Shown: positions 52,814 to 61,974 of the stretch, in pieces
How the letters are laid out: every line of letters begins with the position of its first letter
Numbering within the stretch: position 1 is the first letter of the stretch
Origin: Synergistaceae bacterium
GTDB lineage: Bacteria; Synergistota; Synergistia; Synergistales; Synergistaceae
Length of the DNA stretch: 64,000 nt
Direction of reading: 5' to 3'
NCBI GenBank assembly: GCA_031269245.1
Contig: JAISZL010000032.1
Coordinates: 1 to 64,000, forward strand
The notes under the pieces: generated by a model
Told to the model about the DNA's origin: nothing
Databases searched by the model: none
The model's input: only the letters and a program-made list of their open reading frames with translations
Made by a program: the position numbers and the translations under genes

Positions 52814-55800
52814 CTATTTCCTGAGCCAGTACTGAATCACGTTCTGAGTCTCATTTATATTGATCGGGCTGCCCGTGTCGGGGGGCTCCAGCACGAAGAC
52901 ACCCATGCTCTTCAAAAACTCGCTGCCCGGGGCCTCGAGGCCGACCTCCGCGTCATCCTCCGACATTTTGTCATAAGTCATAACTATGCGTTTCTTCCTC
53001 CCTATCGTGGAGAAGGTCAGCCCTGTTATCCTCGCGCCGTCCATCCTGGCGTACTTGCCGCAGTCTCTCCAGTACGGAGCGCCGCTCGTCACGTCGACAG
53101 CGTACAGGCGAGCGTCGCCGGTGACGCGCGTGCCGCTCTCGCAGACATCAATGTTCTCCCAATCGATGCTGCGCTCGACGAAGGTCGCGACATACAGTAT
53201 TCCGTTCACTATAATCGGTTTGGCCGAGACGTACTCGTTCCCTCTCCCGTTTTCGCCGAGGAGCTTTATGTACCACCCCCGCTTTTCATCCGCGTCCGTG
53301 AGGACGCTCTCCCCGCCGTCGTGCGAGTTTAGGGGCTTCATGTCATTGCGGGTGTAGGGTTTGACCTGGCTCTCGTCGGCGGCGAACGCGAATATCATCT
53401 GTTCGGCGTTGCGCAGGAAACCACTCCCCGGAGACTCGTCCTCCTTCCTGACTCGAACGTCGCTCGTTCCCCCGCCAAGCCAGAGGCGCCCATTGTGGCT
53501 GCCCGCCGCCAGGCCAAATGGCAGCGCCAGATTATCGGCCTTCGAACCAGCCTCGGACTCACTGCTCCACAGCGTCGCCAACGTCCGCACACTCCAGCTC
53601 GAAACGGGCTTTGGCTTTGTCCCGTCCCCATCCGTCTCCTCCAGGTCGACGCTGAATATACCGCCCCTGTTGTCAGAGGCGATGATCCTGCCCGCCAGGT
53701 ACGCGCTGGCCCTGCTCCGCACCAGCGTCGGCTCGGACGTCATCATGCCCATGTTCGGAGCCGGACCGGGAGTCTTCGTCCCAAGACCATGCTCGACGTC
53801 AGCCGAGTCAAACCCCTTCAGGAGTTCGCCGTTCATGGGGTCCAGTATCAGCAGCACCGCGCCCTCACCGCCGTTTTTGGCGAGGTCGATCCTGTTCTGC
53901 GCGCCCCCAGCGACAACCAGCACGTTCCTCGTCGCGCTGACTGACCCCGTGACCCCCAAGGCGGGCTTCGGCGGGTTAAAGCCCAGCTTCATGAAATATG
54001 GGTCTCCTCCCTTTACGACGGTTGGCTCGGTTTGCCCTGACGTCATGGAGAGCGCGTAATCACCAATCCTCTCCCTGTACCACATGAACTCCGGACTGTC
54101 GCACTTGTCCGTGTTGAGCATGTAGAACCCGCTGCCGCCCCGCCCGAGTCCCCCCAGGAGGTACGTCCCCCACGATCCGCCGTCAGGGCTGCCAAAGCTT
54201 CTCTTGATGAGCGGGCCGTCCAGGGTATACAACGGAACGGAGCGCGGCAGAGCGATGCCCTTGCCCTCCGCCCCGGACACGTCGATCCACTGAAGCTCGC
54301 CGCTGGACCTCTTCCGCGTTTTGAACGCCGCAAGCCGGTACGGCAGCAGCATGGGCGGCGGTAATATCGCGCGCTCCTCGTTGCCGCTCGCCGGGTCGAT
54401 CACGTGCAATATCCCGTCGTTCGTCTGCGCGTATATGCGCGGGCGGCTCGGCTGGAGGCCGTTCGCCCAGTCGCGGTAGCCGGGCAGCGAGTCCGCCGGC
54501 TGAGGGTTGTCGACATAGACTATCCCTCCCTGGCCCACGTCGGCGAACATGCTCGACCTCGGGTAACCCTTCCCATCCGAGTACGAGTAGTCGAAACCCT
54601 CCAGCCAGTCGAACATGGCCCTCTCCGGGGCATGTACGGAGAAGGAGTCGTCCGTGGGCATGTTCGCGTCGCTCAACCTCTCCGGCGTGAGACCGGACAT
54701 CCTTTTAAAAGCGTCATCCGGCGTCAAATCCCTCAAGCCATCCCCGCTCCAGTACTCTATTTTTCGCTTGATATTATCGTCGCGTTTTTCCGCGATATTT
54801 TTATGCAGTTCCCATCTCTTTGAGGCACTCAAACCGCCATCCTCGTCCTCCGAGACGGCGAAACGCGTCAGATATCCCTCCCACTGATTGTTCCTGCGGA
54901 TGCGGAGCTTCGAGACGTAGTAGCTGAACGAGTCCTCGGCTTCATCGAGCCCGCTCACCGACGGACTTTCGACGATGGCGCCGCTCGAGGGCTGCTCCTC
55001 TCGCTCATCGATCATCGTCAGCGCCTCTCTGAGCGACATCATGAGGGATTCAACGTCGGTGGCGAAGTACGGCCTTACGGTCGAACTCTCGTCGTCCGGG
55101 TCGTCCCCCTGCCCCGCGCGGGCCATTCTGACGAGGTTCTTCCTCATCCGCATGACCTCCTCCTTTACCTGCTCGTTACCGGCTACGTCCGGGTTGTTCT
55201 CGTCCGCCACTATCCCTATGACGAGCGTTCGTATCGGGTGCTGCAGCCTGCCCTGTTTGAGAATCCTGACGCCGCCGCTTTTTTCCAGCATGGTTACGTC
55301 GTTGTTCTCCGCGTAGTCGTAGAGGTTCTTTATCGCGTCGGCGACCCTGTACGAGTACTCCCCATCGCCCGTCCTGGCCTCCGAACCGGACGCGATCAGG
55401 ATAACCCAGTTCTTCTCGCAGGCGTTCCTGATGGGGAACGACACGTCGTCGAGATCATCCGTGGAGATGGTCGAGCTCTTATTCGAGTCGTAAATTCCGG
55501 ACCTCCCGTATTTTTTGCCGTTGATAGCGAACGGCCCAACGTGCGACGCGCCGGATCTGGCGTGCCCGTGACCCGCCGCATGAGGATACATTACGTTGTC
55601 GTAGTCGTTCCCCGTGAAGGAATAACCGATCATGGGCGAGAAGAAGTCTATGACCGACCCGGCGGCCTCGCCCGACCCCGCGTTGAAGAATGCCTTCGGG
55701 AAGCCGGACACGTCGAGTTCGGAGCTGAATCGCCTGAAGTCGTACATGTAATTTATATCCTGGTCCTTCTTCGAGTACCAGACGAAACCGTTCTCGTGCA

Positions 55801-57655
55801 TGTACTCCCTGTTGAGATTGAGCGGTTTGCCCGTCGACTTGTCGTTCACCCTCGGGTCAGGGAATATGGCCTGCGGGAGAGCGAACTGCCCCGCTATGCC
55901 GATCTCCGGGTCCCTGTAGAAGTGAAACTGCTTCCGCCTGTCCAGCCCGAAGCCATCCCTGAGCCTGGTCACCAGTCCATAGGTGGCTAAATCCAAGCCG
56001 GTGGTCTTCGTCACACCGGCACTTTTTATGTCGGCTACGCCGTTTATCCACATTCTGAACTTGTCGGCGTGGCTCATCGTCACGCCTCCCTTCGTCCATA
56101 TGTCGTCATACTCCCTGATAGGGAGCCAGAGGGAGGCCCTGTTCATCAGCTTGTAGAGCGGCCTGTCGAACTGTTCGCCGTGGAGGGGGTAGCTGGACGG
56201 GACGTTTTTGGAGGGGTAATCCCAGTGCGGTGACCACCACCCGTCCGGCTCGGTGCCGTCTCTGTTGACGGTCAGGTACGTGCTCTGCACCTTCAGGTTG
56301 TTCCATATCGGGTAATACTGCCCGTGCACGGCGCTCATGGTCTCGAGCTCGCCCGTTATCGATCCCTCCATGACCCCGTTCTCGTATCTGACACGTTTTT
56401 TCTCGGGGTCATTCAGCAGAGCCTCCAAATGCTTGTCGGGGTGGTTCGCGTAGCTGTTGCCATCTTTGTCGAAGAAGCTCAGGGTATATATGTTGGAACC
56501 GAACGGGGCGACCTTGAACACGCCGTTTTTGTCCGGGCGGTTGAGCAGGACCGAGGAGTGCGTCACCGAATTCGTGCCCAATTCGGTGTTCGCGGGGGAC
56601 AGGAACGTAGTCGCCATGCCAAACCGTATATTCTTGAACAAGCTCTTATCCCGCAACAGGTTCCACAGTACCAGCTTCGTCTGGTACATCCTGCTGTCGT
56701 TCGGCACCAGCTTGGCATCCGAGGGGGCATTGCGCCCCCCCTCCTCGCTCCAGTACCGCGGGTCCTCGTAGACGAGCGCATACGGATACGGTTTCGCGCC
56801 GGCGGTATATCCCTTGTAGTCGTAATACTTCACGATCTCGTTGCCGTTGTACCGTATGCCGCTATTGACCGCAACGATCGCCCCGGTTTTGGGGTTCTGC
56901 ACCGCTCCGATATATCCCGGGCTGAGGGACCCGGTGGCGCCATAGTGATGACTCCAGGAACTGAACGCGCTGTCCGCGATTAATGAGGATTCATCTCCCG
57001 CGGGCTTGTTATATGTCTCGTCGGAAGGCTGCAGCGTGTTAAACGGCGCAATGTCAGGGGCTTTGTCGAAGCTCACCTCCAGCGGGTAGCTTTGCTCCCT
57101 GTAGATGCCGCTCAGGGCGTTGTTCTCGTCCAGGAACGGGAAGTAATAGTTGCCCTCGTTCAGCTCGATGTCCTCCGACAGGCTGCGGCCCTTGACAAAG
57201 TTGTTGGCGGCGTCGCGGTCGCGCCCATAGATGTTGCGTTCGGGGCGCACGTTCTTCCCGCTCCATGCGACTGGCAGCGCGCCCATGCCAAACGTGGCGT
57301 CCTTCATCATCCTGTTGATGTCGTATATCGTGTATTCGTACTTCTTCCTCGTGTTTCCCCAGTGCGCAGCCTCCCTGAAGCTGTCGTCCCAACCGCTGAC
57401 CATCGCCACCTGCGGCAGGACGCCCTTTGGCGTGAAGCTCATTATCGACGTAGCCTCAATGAGGAACAGGACGTTCGACTTCCTTTGGTTCGAGACCATG
57501 CCGTCGACGTCGTCCCACGCCACCGAATCCTTGGGGATTGGGGGAACACTAAGGGAATACACCGATTCATCCGCCGCCGCCATCCCGGATATGAACAGGG
57601 CAAGAGTCAATATCGCGGTCAATCTCTCAAAAAGTTTTTTCGCGCCGTGTTTCAC
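52814..57655 (-). CDS. PilY1/PilC-like type IV pilus-associated adhesin
   Basis: The product is about 1,613 residues. The GTG at 57655 is preferred because GGCGGGG lies upstream and the signal peptide follows (MKHGAKKLFERLTAILTLALFISGMAAA); another GTG at 57673 lacks a ribosome site. The N-terminal half has a von Willebrand A-like start (KSNVLFLIEATSIMSF, where the usual D-x-S-x-S is not intact) and long linker regions. The C-terminal half (about 1060-1600) is the PilY1/PilC beta-propeller, with QTNDGILHVIDPASG, PYRLAAF, LLGGLGRGGSGFYMLN and VVAGGAQNRIDLAKNGGEG. Such proteins prime pilus assembly and mediate adhesion. No pilin genes adjoin it, but a prepilin peptidase is encoded at 24642. Confidence 0.88.
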   Translation of the reverse strand: MKHGAKKLFERLTAILTLALFISGMAAADESVYSLSVPPIPKDSVAWDDVDGMVSNQRKSNVLFLIEATSIMSFTPKGVLPQVAMVSGWDDSFREAAHWGNTRKKYEYTIYDINRMMKDATFGMGALPVAWSGKNVRPERNIYGRDRDAANNFVKGRSLSEDIELNEGNYYFPFLDENNALSGIYREQSYPLEVSFDKAPDIAPFNTLQPSDETYNKPAGDESSLIADSAFSSWSHHYGATGSLSPGYIGAVQNPKTGAIVAVNSGIRYNGNEIVKYYDYKGYTAGAKPYPYALVYEDPRYWSEEGGRNAPSDAKLVPNDSRMYQTKLVLWNLLRDKSLFKNIRFGMATTFLSPANTELGTNSVTHSSVLLNRPDKNGVFKVAPFGSNIYTLSFFDKDGNSYANHPDKHLEALLNDPEKKRVRYENGVMEGSITGELETMSAVHGQYYPIWNNLKVQSTYLTVNRDGTEPDGWWSPHWDYPSKNVPSSYPLHGEQFDRPLYKLMNRASLWLPIREYDDIWTKGGVTMSHADKFRMWINGVADIKSAGVTKTTGLDLATYGLVTRLRDGFGLDRRKQFHFYRDPEIGIAGQFALPQAIFPDPRVNDKSTGKPLNLNREYMHENGFVWYSKKDQDINYMYDFRRFSSELDVSGFPKAFFNAGSGEAAGSVIDFFSPMIGYSFTGNDYDNVMYPHAAGHGHARSGASHVGPFAINGKKYGRSGIYDSNKSSTISTDDLDDVSFPIRNACEKNWVILIASGSEARTGDGEYSYRVADAIKNLYDYAENNDVTMLEKSGGVRILKQGRLQHPIRTLVIGIVADENNPDVAGNEQVKEEVMRMRKNLVRMARAGQGDDPDDESSTVRPYFATDVESLMMSLREALTMIDEREEQPSSGAIVESPSVSGLDEAEDSFSYYVSKLRIRRNNQWEGYLTRFAVSEDEDGGLSASKRWELHKNIAEKRDDNIKRKIEYWSGDGLRDLTPDDAFKRMSGLTPERLSDANMPTDDSFSVHAPERAMFDWLEGFDYSYSDGKGYPRSSMFADVGQGGIVYVDNPQPADSLPGYRDWANGLQPSRPRIYAQTNDGILHVIDPASGNEERAILPPPMLLPYRLAAFKTRKRSSGELQWIDVSGAEGKGIALPRSVPLYTLDGPLIKRSFGSPDGGSWGTYLLGGLGRGGSGFYMLNTDKCDSPEFMWYRERIGDYALSMTSGQTEPTVVKGGDPYFMKLGFNPPKPALGVTGSVSATRNVLVVAGGAQNRIDLAKNGGEGAVLLILDPMNGELLKGFDSADVEHGLGTKTPGPAPNMGMMTSEPTLVRSRASAYLAGRIIASDNRGGIFSVDLEETDGDGTKPKPVSSWSVRTLATLWSSESEAGSKADNLALPFGLAAGSHNGRLWLGGGTSDVRVRKEDESPGSGFLRNAEQMIFAFAADESQVKPYTRNDMKPLNSHDGGESVLTDADEKRGWYIKLLGENGRGNEYVSAKPIIVNGILYVATFVERSIDWENIDVCESGTRVTGDARLYAVDVTSGAPYWRDCGKYARMDGARITGLTFSTIGRKKRIVMTYDKMSEDDAEVGLEAPGSEFLKSMGVFVLEPPDTGSPININETQNVIQYWLRK

Positions 57656-58036
57656 AAAATCCCCGCCTTTCACTTACTTTAAACACTTATCACTAAAATA
57701 CCTAGTAATAGATCGGTGTTTTACGCAAAAAGGCTAACAATCAAAGGGGATGCGCGCATCGGGGAAAATGCCTATTATTTATAGGTATAGCAGCATATAT
57801 TTATTAAAATACTATTTATGTTATACCAAATATTCATAGTAATATTTAATATATATGGAGTTTGAGTGTCGCGCGGTGAATGAATTGACGTAAAGGAGCA
57901 GAGCGGCTGGTTACTCGGAGTCCTCGAAAAAGAACGTTACCGGGAAACCGCAAACTCAATTCACAATAGCAAGAATAAACCTTTCCTGTGTTTTTTACAG
58001 GTGACGTGCTATTTGGCGCTTACATGATTTATACTC
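57656..58036. other. AT-rich leader/intergenic region of the PilY1-like gene
   Basis: This AT-rich region of about 380 bp has no credible gene. It contains a TATAGGT/ACCTATA-type hairpin near 57772-57792. A segment from 57886 to 57964 is closed by TGAATTGA and TCAATTCA and holds GTAAAGGAGC and GTTACCGGGAAACC, which could be a structured RNA. The promoter for the PilY1-like gene must lie here on the minus strand. Confidence 0.5.
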
Positions 58037-58138
58037 ATATCAATTTGAAATCAAAAGCCTGAAGGGTGGAGCGTTAAAACCAGTTTGGAGGACCTCGAGA
58101 GCCGCATCAAAAACAGCCTGTTGATCGCGAATTGGTAT
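58037..58138 (-). repeat. Dispersed TIR repeat, copy E (102 bp, best preserved)
   Basis: On the plus strand it reads ATATCAATTTGAAATCAAAA at the left and GATCGCGAATTGGTAT at the right. The internal blocks AAGGGTGGAGCGTTAAAA and CATCAAAAACAGCCTG are the complements of copies A and C. It lies 37 bp before the flavoprotein gene. Confidence 0.8.
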
Positions 58139-58174
58139 CAACAGACGCGTCTGAAAAACGGGAGGTAATGTCAA

Positions 58175-58852
58175 GTGAAAGTGACGGCATTCAATGGCAG
58201 CCCTCGCTGCCAGAACAGCAATACTAACGTAATCGCGGAAACATTTTTGGAAGGAGCGGCGGCGAGCGGCGCTGAAACGCAAAACATCTTTTTGTTCAAC
58301 AAAAAAATCAAGCATTGCACAGGCTGTTTCACTTGTTGGTTTAAGACGCCTGGGCGGTGTGTCCAGGACGATGAGATGGAAGATTTGCTGGGATTGTATA
58401 GAACCTCCGACATTGTGTGCTTCGCGACGCCGGTCTATACGTGGAATATGACCGCTTGTCTGAAAAATTTTCTTGACAGGTTGATTCCCCTGAAATGTCC
58501 GGCTGTAGTTTCGGGAAACGGTCATTATGATATGCAAAACTCACTTAGAAGAATGCCGGACGTGGTCATTATCTCAAACGCCGGATTTCCGGGCGGCGGC
58601 AATTTTACAACGATGAGAGAAGTGATGAAAACCGCGTCCCCGATTTTAGAAGTTTACCGAAATTGCGGCATGTTGCTTCAAAACAAGTCAGATATTGCGC
58701 GTGAGAAAGCAAAGAAATACCTTGCGTTTGTGAAACAGGCAGGGCTTGAAATCAGCAGCGCAGGCAAGGTATCCCAAAAAGTAATTGATGGTTTGAACAT
58801 GGAACTTATGCCTGACGCTGAATACATAAAATTCATTTCAGGCAAAGCGTGA
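58175..58852 (+). CDS. Flavodoxin-like NAD(P)H-dependent FMN reductase / iron-sulfur flavoprotein type
   Basis: The 225-residue product has the flavodoxin-fold start MKVTAFNGSPR with the FMN phosphate loop (NGSPRCQNSNTN) and ATPVYTWNMTACLKNFLDR lining the isoalloxazine ring. The cysteine pattern C-TGCFTC-(8)-C (HCTGCFTCWFKTPGRCVQDDEM) is that of iron-sulfur flavoproteins and related multimeric flavodoxins. GTG start after GGGAGG. Base composition and codon use (many A/T-ending codons) differ visibly from neighbours, and a mobile repeat precedes it, so recent acquisition is likely. It is followed by a perfect 11-bp hairpin. Confidence 0.85.
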   Translation: MKVTAFNGSPRCQNSNTNVIAETFLEGAAASGAETQNIFLFNKKIKHCTGCFTCWFKTPGRCVQDDEMEDLLGLYRTSDIVCFATPVYTWNMTACLKNFLDRLIPLKCPAVVSGNGHYDMQNSLRRMPDVVIISNAGFPGGGNFTTMREVMKTASPILEVYRNCGMLLQNKSDIAREKAKKYLAFVKQAGLEISSAGKVSQKVIDGLNMELMPDAEYIKFISGKA

Positions 58853-58855
58853 CGT

Positions 58856-58880
58856 GCCGGAGGCGGACGCCGCCTCCGGC
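58856..58880 (+). terminator. Hairpin after the flavoprotein gene
   Basis: GCCGGAGGCGG (58856-58866), loop ACG, CCGCCTCCGGC (58870-58880) is a perfect 11-bp stem starting 4 bp after the stop. No T-run follows. The remaining 230 bp to the ribF stop show no gene. Confidence 0.55.
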
Positions 58881-59115
58881 GCGTTAAGGGCATCGGCGTC
58901 TGCCCTATAACTATACCCTATTGTACCACCAACCGCGCTGTGCGACATACTCTTCCGGCACAATCTTGGCATTAGACCACTACGCGCTCTTGCTCATAAG
59001 AAAGCGCGGACATCCTCGTCTTTGACGGATAGCAATCCGAGGTAATGAGACCCCGACAATTTTCCAGACGCCGTCTGGATTTGATAAGCTACAGATGCCA
59101 ACAATTAAGGCTATT

Positions 59116-60036
59116 TTACACCTGCGGCCGGACGGCCTCGAGTTTCTCGAAGAGGGGTTTGTGGAGAAGCAGCGCGTCTTCGGCCGCCTGGGCCGCGATG
59201 TTTGCGTCCCTGGCAATCTGTTCCGCCAAGTCGCCGGTGTTCTCGAATCGCCGCTCCGGCCTTATGAAATCCAAGAGAAAGATCGACAGGTCTTTGCCGT
59301 AAAGATCCCCTCTGTAGTCGGTCAGATTTATCTCGAAGCTCGTGCGCTCCACGTCGCCAAACGTGGGGTTCTTGCCGATGTTAGCCGCTCCGGCGCGCAG
59401 TTTTCCGCCGACTGAGACGAGGGTGGCGTACACGCCGCCCGCAGGCTCTATCTTCTCAGACACCAACTCCACGTTAGCCGTCGGGAAGCCCAGCGCCCTC
59501 CCCCTGCCCTTGCCGCGAACAACCCCGCTCATGTAAAAAAAGGGATACCCCAGCATCTCCCACGCGCGCCTCATCTCCCCCAGGGCGACGGCGCGCCTTA
59601 TCGCGGTGCTGCTTATCAGAGCGCGGTCGTCGGTCGACAAGTCCGGAACTATTTCGACGGACCATCCTCGCCCGGCACACTCGTTTCGTAGCAGCTCGCA
59701 CGTGCCGGAGCGGTTCCTGCCGAATCGGAAGTCCTCCCCCACCACGACGCCCGTCACCCCAAACTCTCGGGAGATCAGGTTGAGAAAATCACTTGGCGCC
59801 ATGTCAGCAGTCTCCCGAGTGAAATTGATCCTCCGCACCTCGGGCACGGAGAAAAATTTTTCGAGCGCGGACTGCTCCCGTATCGTGAAGAGCGCTTTGA
59901 AATCCCCGGAGCCCAGCACAACGTCAGGATGGCTGCTGAACGTCACCACCCCCCACTTGCCTCCGGCGGCGGCCCTCTTCAACAGCTCCTGGTGTCCCCT
60001 GTGAAAACCGTCGAAGGCACCTATGGCGGCTATCAT
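59116..60036 (-). CDS. ribF: Bifunctional riboflavin kinase/FMN adenylyltransferase
   Basis: The 306-residue product is the standard bacterial bifunctional size. The N-terminal adenylyltransferase (about 1-165) shows GAFDGFHRGHQELL with the HxGH-type motif, and VVGEDFRFGRNRSGTC. The C-terminal riboflavin kinase (about 180-306) shows GKGRGRALGFPTANVEL and SFEINLTDYRGDLYGK. It makes FMN and FAD, needed by the many flavoproteins in this window. The start overlaps the truB stop by 4 bp. Last gene of the infB cluster. Confidence 0.95.
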   Translation of the reverse strand: MIAAIGAFDGFHRGHQELLKRAAAGGKWGVVTFSSHPDVVLGSGDFKALFTIREQSALEKFFSVPEVRRINFTRETADMAPSDFLNLISREFGVTGVVVGEDFRFGRNRSGTCELLRNECAGRGWSVEIVPDLSTDDRALISSTAIRRAVALGEMRRAWEMLGYPFFYMSGVVRGKGRGRALGFPTANVELVSEKIEPAGGVYATLVSVGGKLRAGAANIGKNPTFGDVERTSFEINLTDYRGDLYGKDLSIFLLDFIRPERRFENTGDLAEQIARDANIAAQAAEDALLLHKPLFEKLEAVRPQV

Positions 60037-61004
60037 ACGGCGTTCCCCCCGCCAGGCGCTTCGGCTGGATCGGGCTCGGGTGTCCCGGGCATTTGAATGT
60101 TTACTTCAGGCGTCAACGATGCGTTCCCCCCCAACGCCTCCAGCCTCGCCACGGAGAGCAGCGAGCCGGAGGTTATCACGGCCATGCCGCGAGGGGACGA
60201 CTCGCCGTGCGTCCTGCGGACGGCCCGGGATAGGGGAACCGCCCTCCCGTTCGACATCAGAGACGCATCCTCGTCCGACACGGCGTAGCCGGGGAGAAAA
60301 TTTTCCATGGTTGAGACGGGCATGACGCTGGAGAGGAGTTTTTCGCGCGAAACCGAAAAATCCACTCCGGGGTCGAGCGAGCGGGAGAGCGAAAAATACC
60401 CCACCCGCTCCCTGCGCAGCGCCGCTATGTGAGCCCCGCACCCGAGCGCCCGCCCCAGGTCGCTCGCCAGCGAGCGTATGTAGGTGCCCTTGCCGCACTT
60501 GACCGCGATTGAAAACTCTCCGTCCCCCGAAATGGCGCTCCCGCGGCGCGCGCTCTCTATGAAGACCGCCTTGGGTCCGAGGTTCGGGTCCCCTCCCTTT
60601 CGAAATAGTTCGTGCGCCCGGCGCCCACGCACATGCACGGCGGAGACCTTCGGAGGCGTCTGAAGCCTCCAGCCTAGAAACGAGAGCATCGCCCTGTCTA
60701 TATCCGCCTCGCTCACACCGCTCCAGTCACCGGAGCCGACCGTCTCGCCCGTGTAGTCACAGGTGGACGTCTCGGTTCCGAGCTTGACGACAGCGGAGTA
60801 TGTCTTAGGCATCAGCATTATGAGGTTGCTGAGCCTCGTAGCCCCGCCCAGCAGGAGAATGAGCAATCCCGAGGCGGACGAGTCGAGCGTCCCCCCATGC
60901 CCGACTTTGCCGCCTCGGCCGATTATTTTTTTAGCGAGCTCGACGCAGGACGAGCTTCTGAGGCCCACGGGTTTATTGATTGGCAGAAAACCTTGCGGAA
61001 GCAT
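60033..61004 (-). CDS. truB: tRNA pseudouridine(55) synthase
   Basis: The product is about 323 residues from the ATG at 61004 (MLPQGFLPINKPVGLRSSSC). The catalytic motif GHGGTLDSSASGLL carries the nucleophilic Asp. Further family blocks are TYSAVVKLGTETSTCDYTG and KCGKGTYIRSLASDLGRALG. A weak GGA precedes the start, which lies inside the 3' end of nrnA (32-bp overlap). A C-terminal extension rich in Pro and Glu (about 290-323) is unusual but harmless. Confidence 0.93.
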   Translation of the reverse strand: MLPQGFLPINKPVGLRSSSCVELAKKIIGRGGKVGHGGTLDSSASGLLILLLGGATRLSNLIMLMPKTYSAVVKLGTETSTCDYTGETVGSGDWSGVSEADIDRAMLSFLGWRLQTPPKVSAVHVRGRRAHELFRKGGDPNLGPKAVFIESARRGSAISGDGEFSIAVKCGKGTYIRSLASDLGRALGCGAHIAALRRERVGYFSLSRSLDPGVDFSVSREKLLSSVMPVSTMENFLPGYAVSDEDASLMSNGRAVPLSRAVRRTHGESSPRGMAVITSGSLLSVARLEALGGNASLTPEVNIQMPGTPEPDPAEAPGGGNAV

Positions 61005-61974
61005 GTTTTTCCATATTGCCGCGAATGGCATCGAGGGCATCCGAGATGGGGAGCTGAAGAGTACAGCCCGACGCCAAGTCGTGCCCCCCTCCTCCAAAGG
61101 AACCAGCGACGGCGCGGGCGTTGAAAGGGGCCCTGGCCCTCAAGCTGACGCGAACCTCGCGCTCGTCCGACCAGCCTATGCCCTCGCTGCAGAGCGCGGC
61201 CAGCCGCACACCTTTTATCCGAAGCAGGAAGTTCACGAGGTTCTCGGTGTCCTGGCGAGTCGTGCCGGTCCCCTCGAAGTCCTCCAACGTGATCCAGCAC
61301 AGAGCGCACACCCCGCGCGCGAACGTCTCCGCACGCGATATCGCCCTCCCCCAAAGCCGGAGCGCGCCGACGGAGAGGTTCGAGTCGAGCTTTTCGGCAA
61401 TGTCGTTGGGCGATGCGCCGGCGTTCAAGAGTTTCATCGCGCACTCGTGGCTCTTCAGCGTCGTAGAGGGAAAGCTGAAGCTCCCGTTGTCCGAAACTAT
61501 GGCCGCATAGAGCGCCGTGGCCTCGTCCGGGTCTATCCCCCACCGCGACTGGAAGAGCAGTTCCGTGACCATCTCGCCCGTGGCGGATGCCGCCGGGTCC
61601 ACCCAGTTGACGAGCCCGTACTCCTCGTTATCAATATGATGATCTATATTGACGATGAGGCACTCAAGGGCCCCGCCCAGCAACCCCGGGACCGACCGCG
61701 CGGCGTTGCTCGTGTCGATGCATATAGCTACACCGCCCGTCCCAGGAAATCCGTCTGGAAGACAGCGCATCGTTACGACGGGCGCGATATTCTGAAGAAA
61801 CGCGTATCGCTCGGGGCATTGGTCGGGACATCCAAGCAGGACCCTCTTCGACATCCTACCCCCGAAATGCGCCAGAGCCACCGCGCACCCCAAGGTGTCT
61901 CCATCGGGTTTTTCATGGGTCAGAACGAGCCAGTTGTCGGCATTTTCGATTATGTTCAGGATTTTTTCTATCAT
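60973..61974 (-). CDS. nrnA: DHH-family bifunctional oligoribonuclease/PAP phosphatase (NrnA-like)
   Basis: The 333-residue product has the DHH phosphoesterase motifs: LTHEKPDGDTLGCAVALAH (motif I), ICIDTSNAARS, VNIDHHIDNEEYG (the DHH box) and, in the DHHA1 domain, GGGGHDLASGC. It degrades nano-RNAs and pAp. It is placed between rbfA and truB, its common position outside Proteobacteria. Confidence 0.93.
   Translation of the reverse strand: MIEKILNIIENADNWLVLTHEKPDGDTLGCAVALAHFGGRMSKRVLLGCPDQCPERYAFLQNIAPVVTMRCLPDGFPGTGGVAICIDTSNAARSVPGLLGGALECLIVNIDHHIDNEEYGLVNWVDPAASATGEMVTELLFQSRWGIDPDEATALYAAIVSDNGSFSFPSTTLKSHECAMKLLNAGASPNDIAEKLDSNLSVGALRLWGRAISRAETFARGVCALCWITLEDFEGTGTTRQDTENLVNFLLRIKGVRLAALCSEGIGWSDEREVRVSLRARAPFNARAVAGSFGGGGHDLASGCTLQLPISDALDAIRGNMEKHASARFSANQ

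Noticed and set aside
58881..59115. Possible gene remnant between the flavoprotein gene and ribF
   Set aside because: All six frames were read by eye; short open stretches show no recognisable family and no ribosome site.
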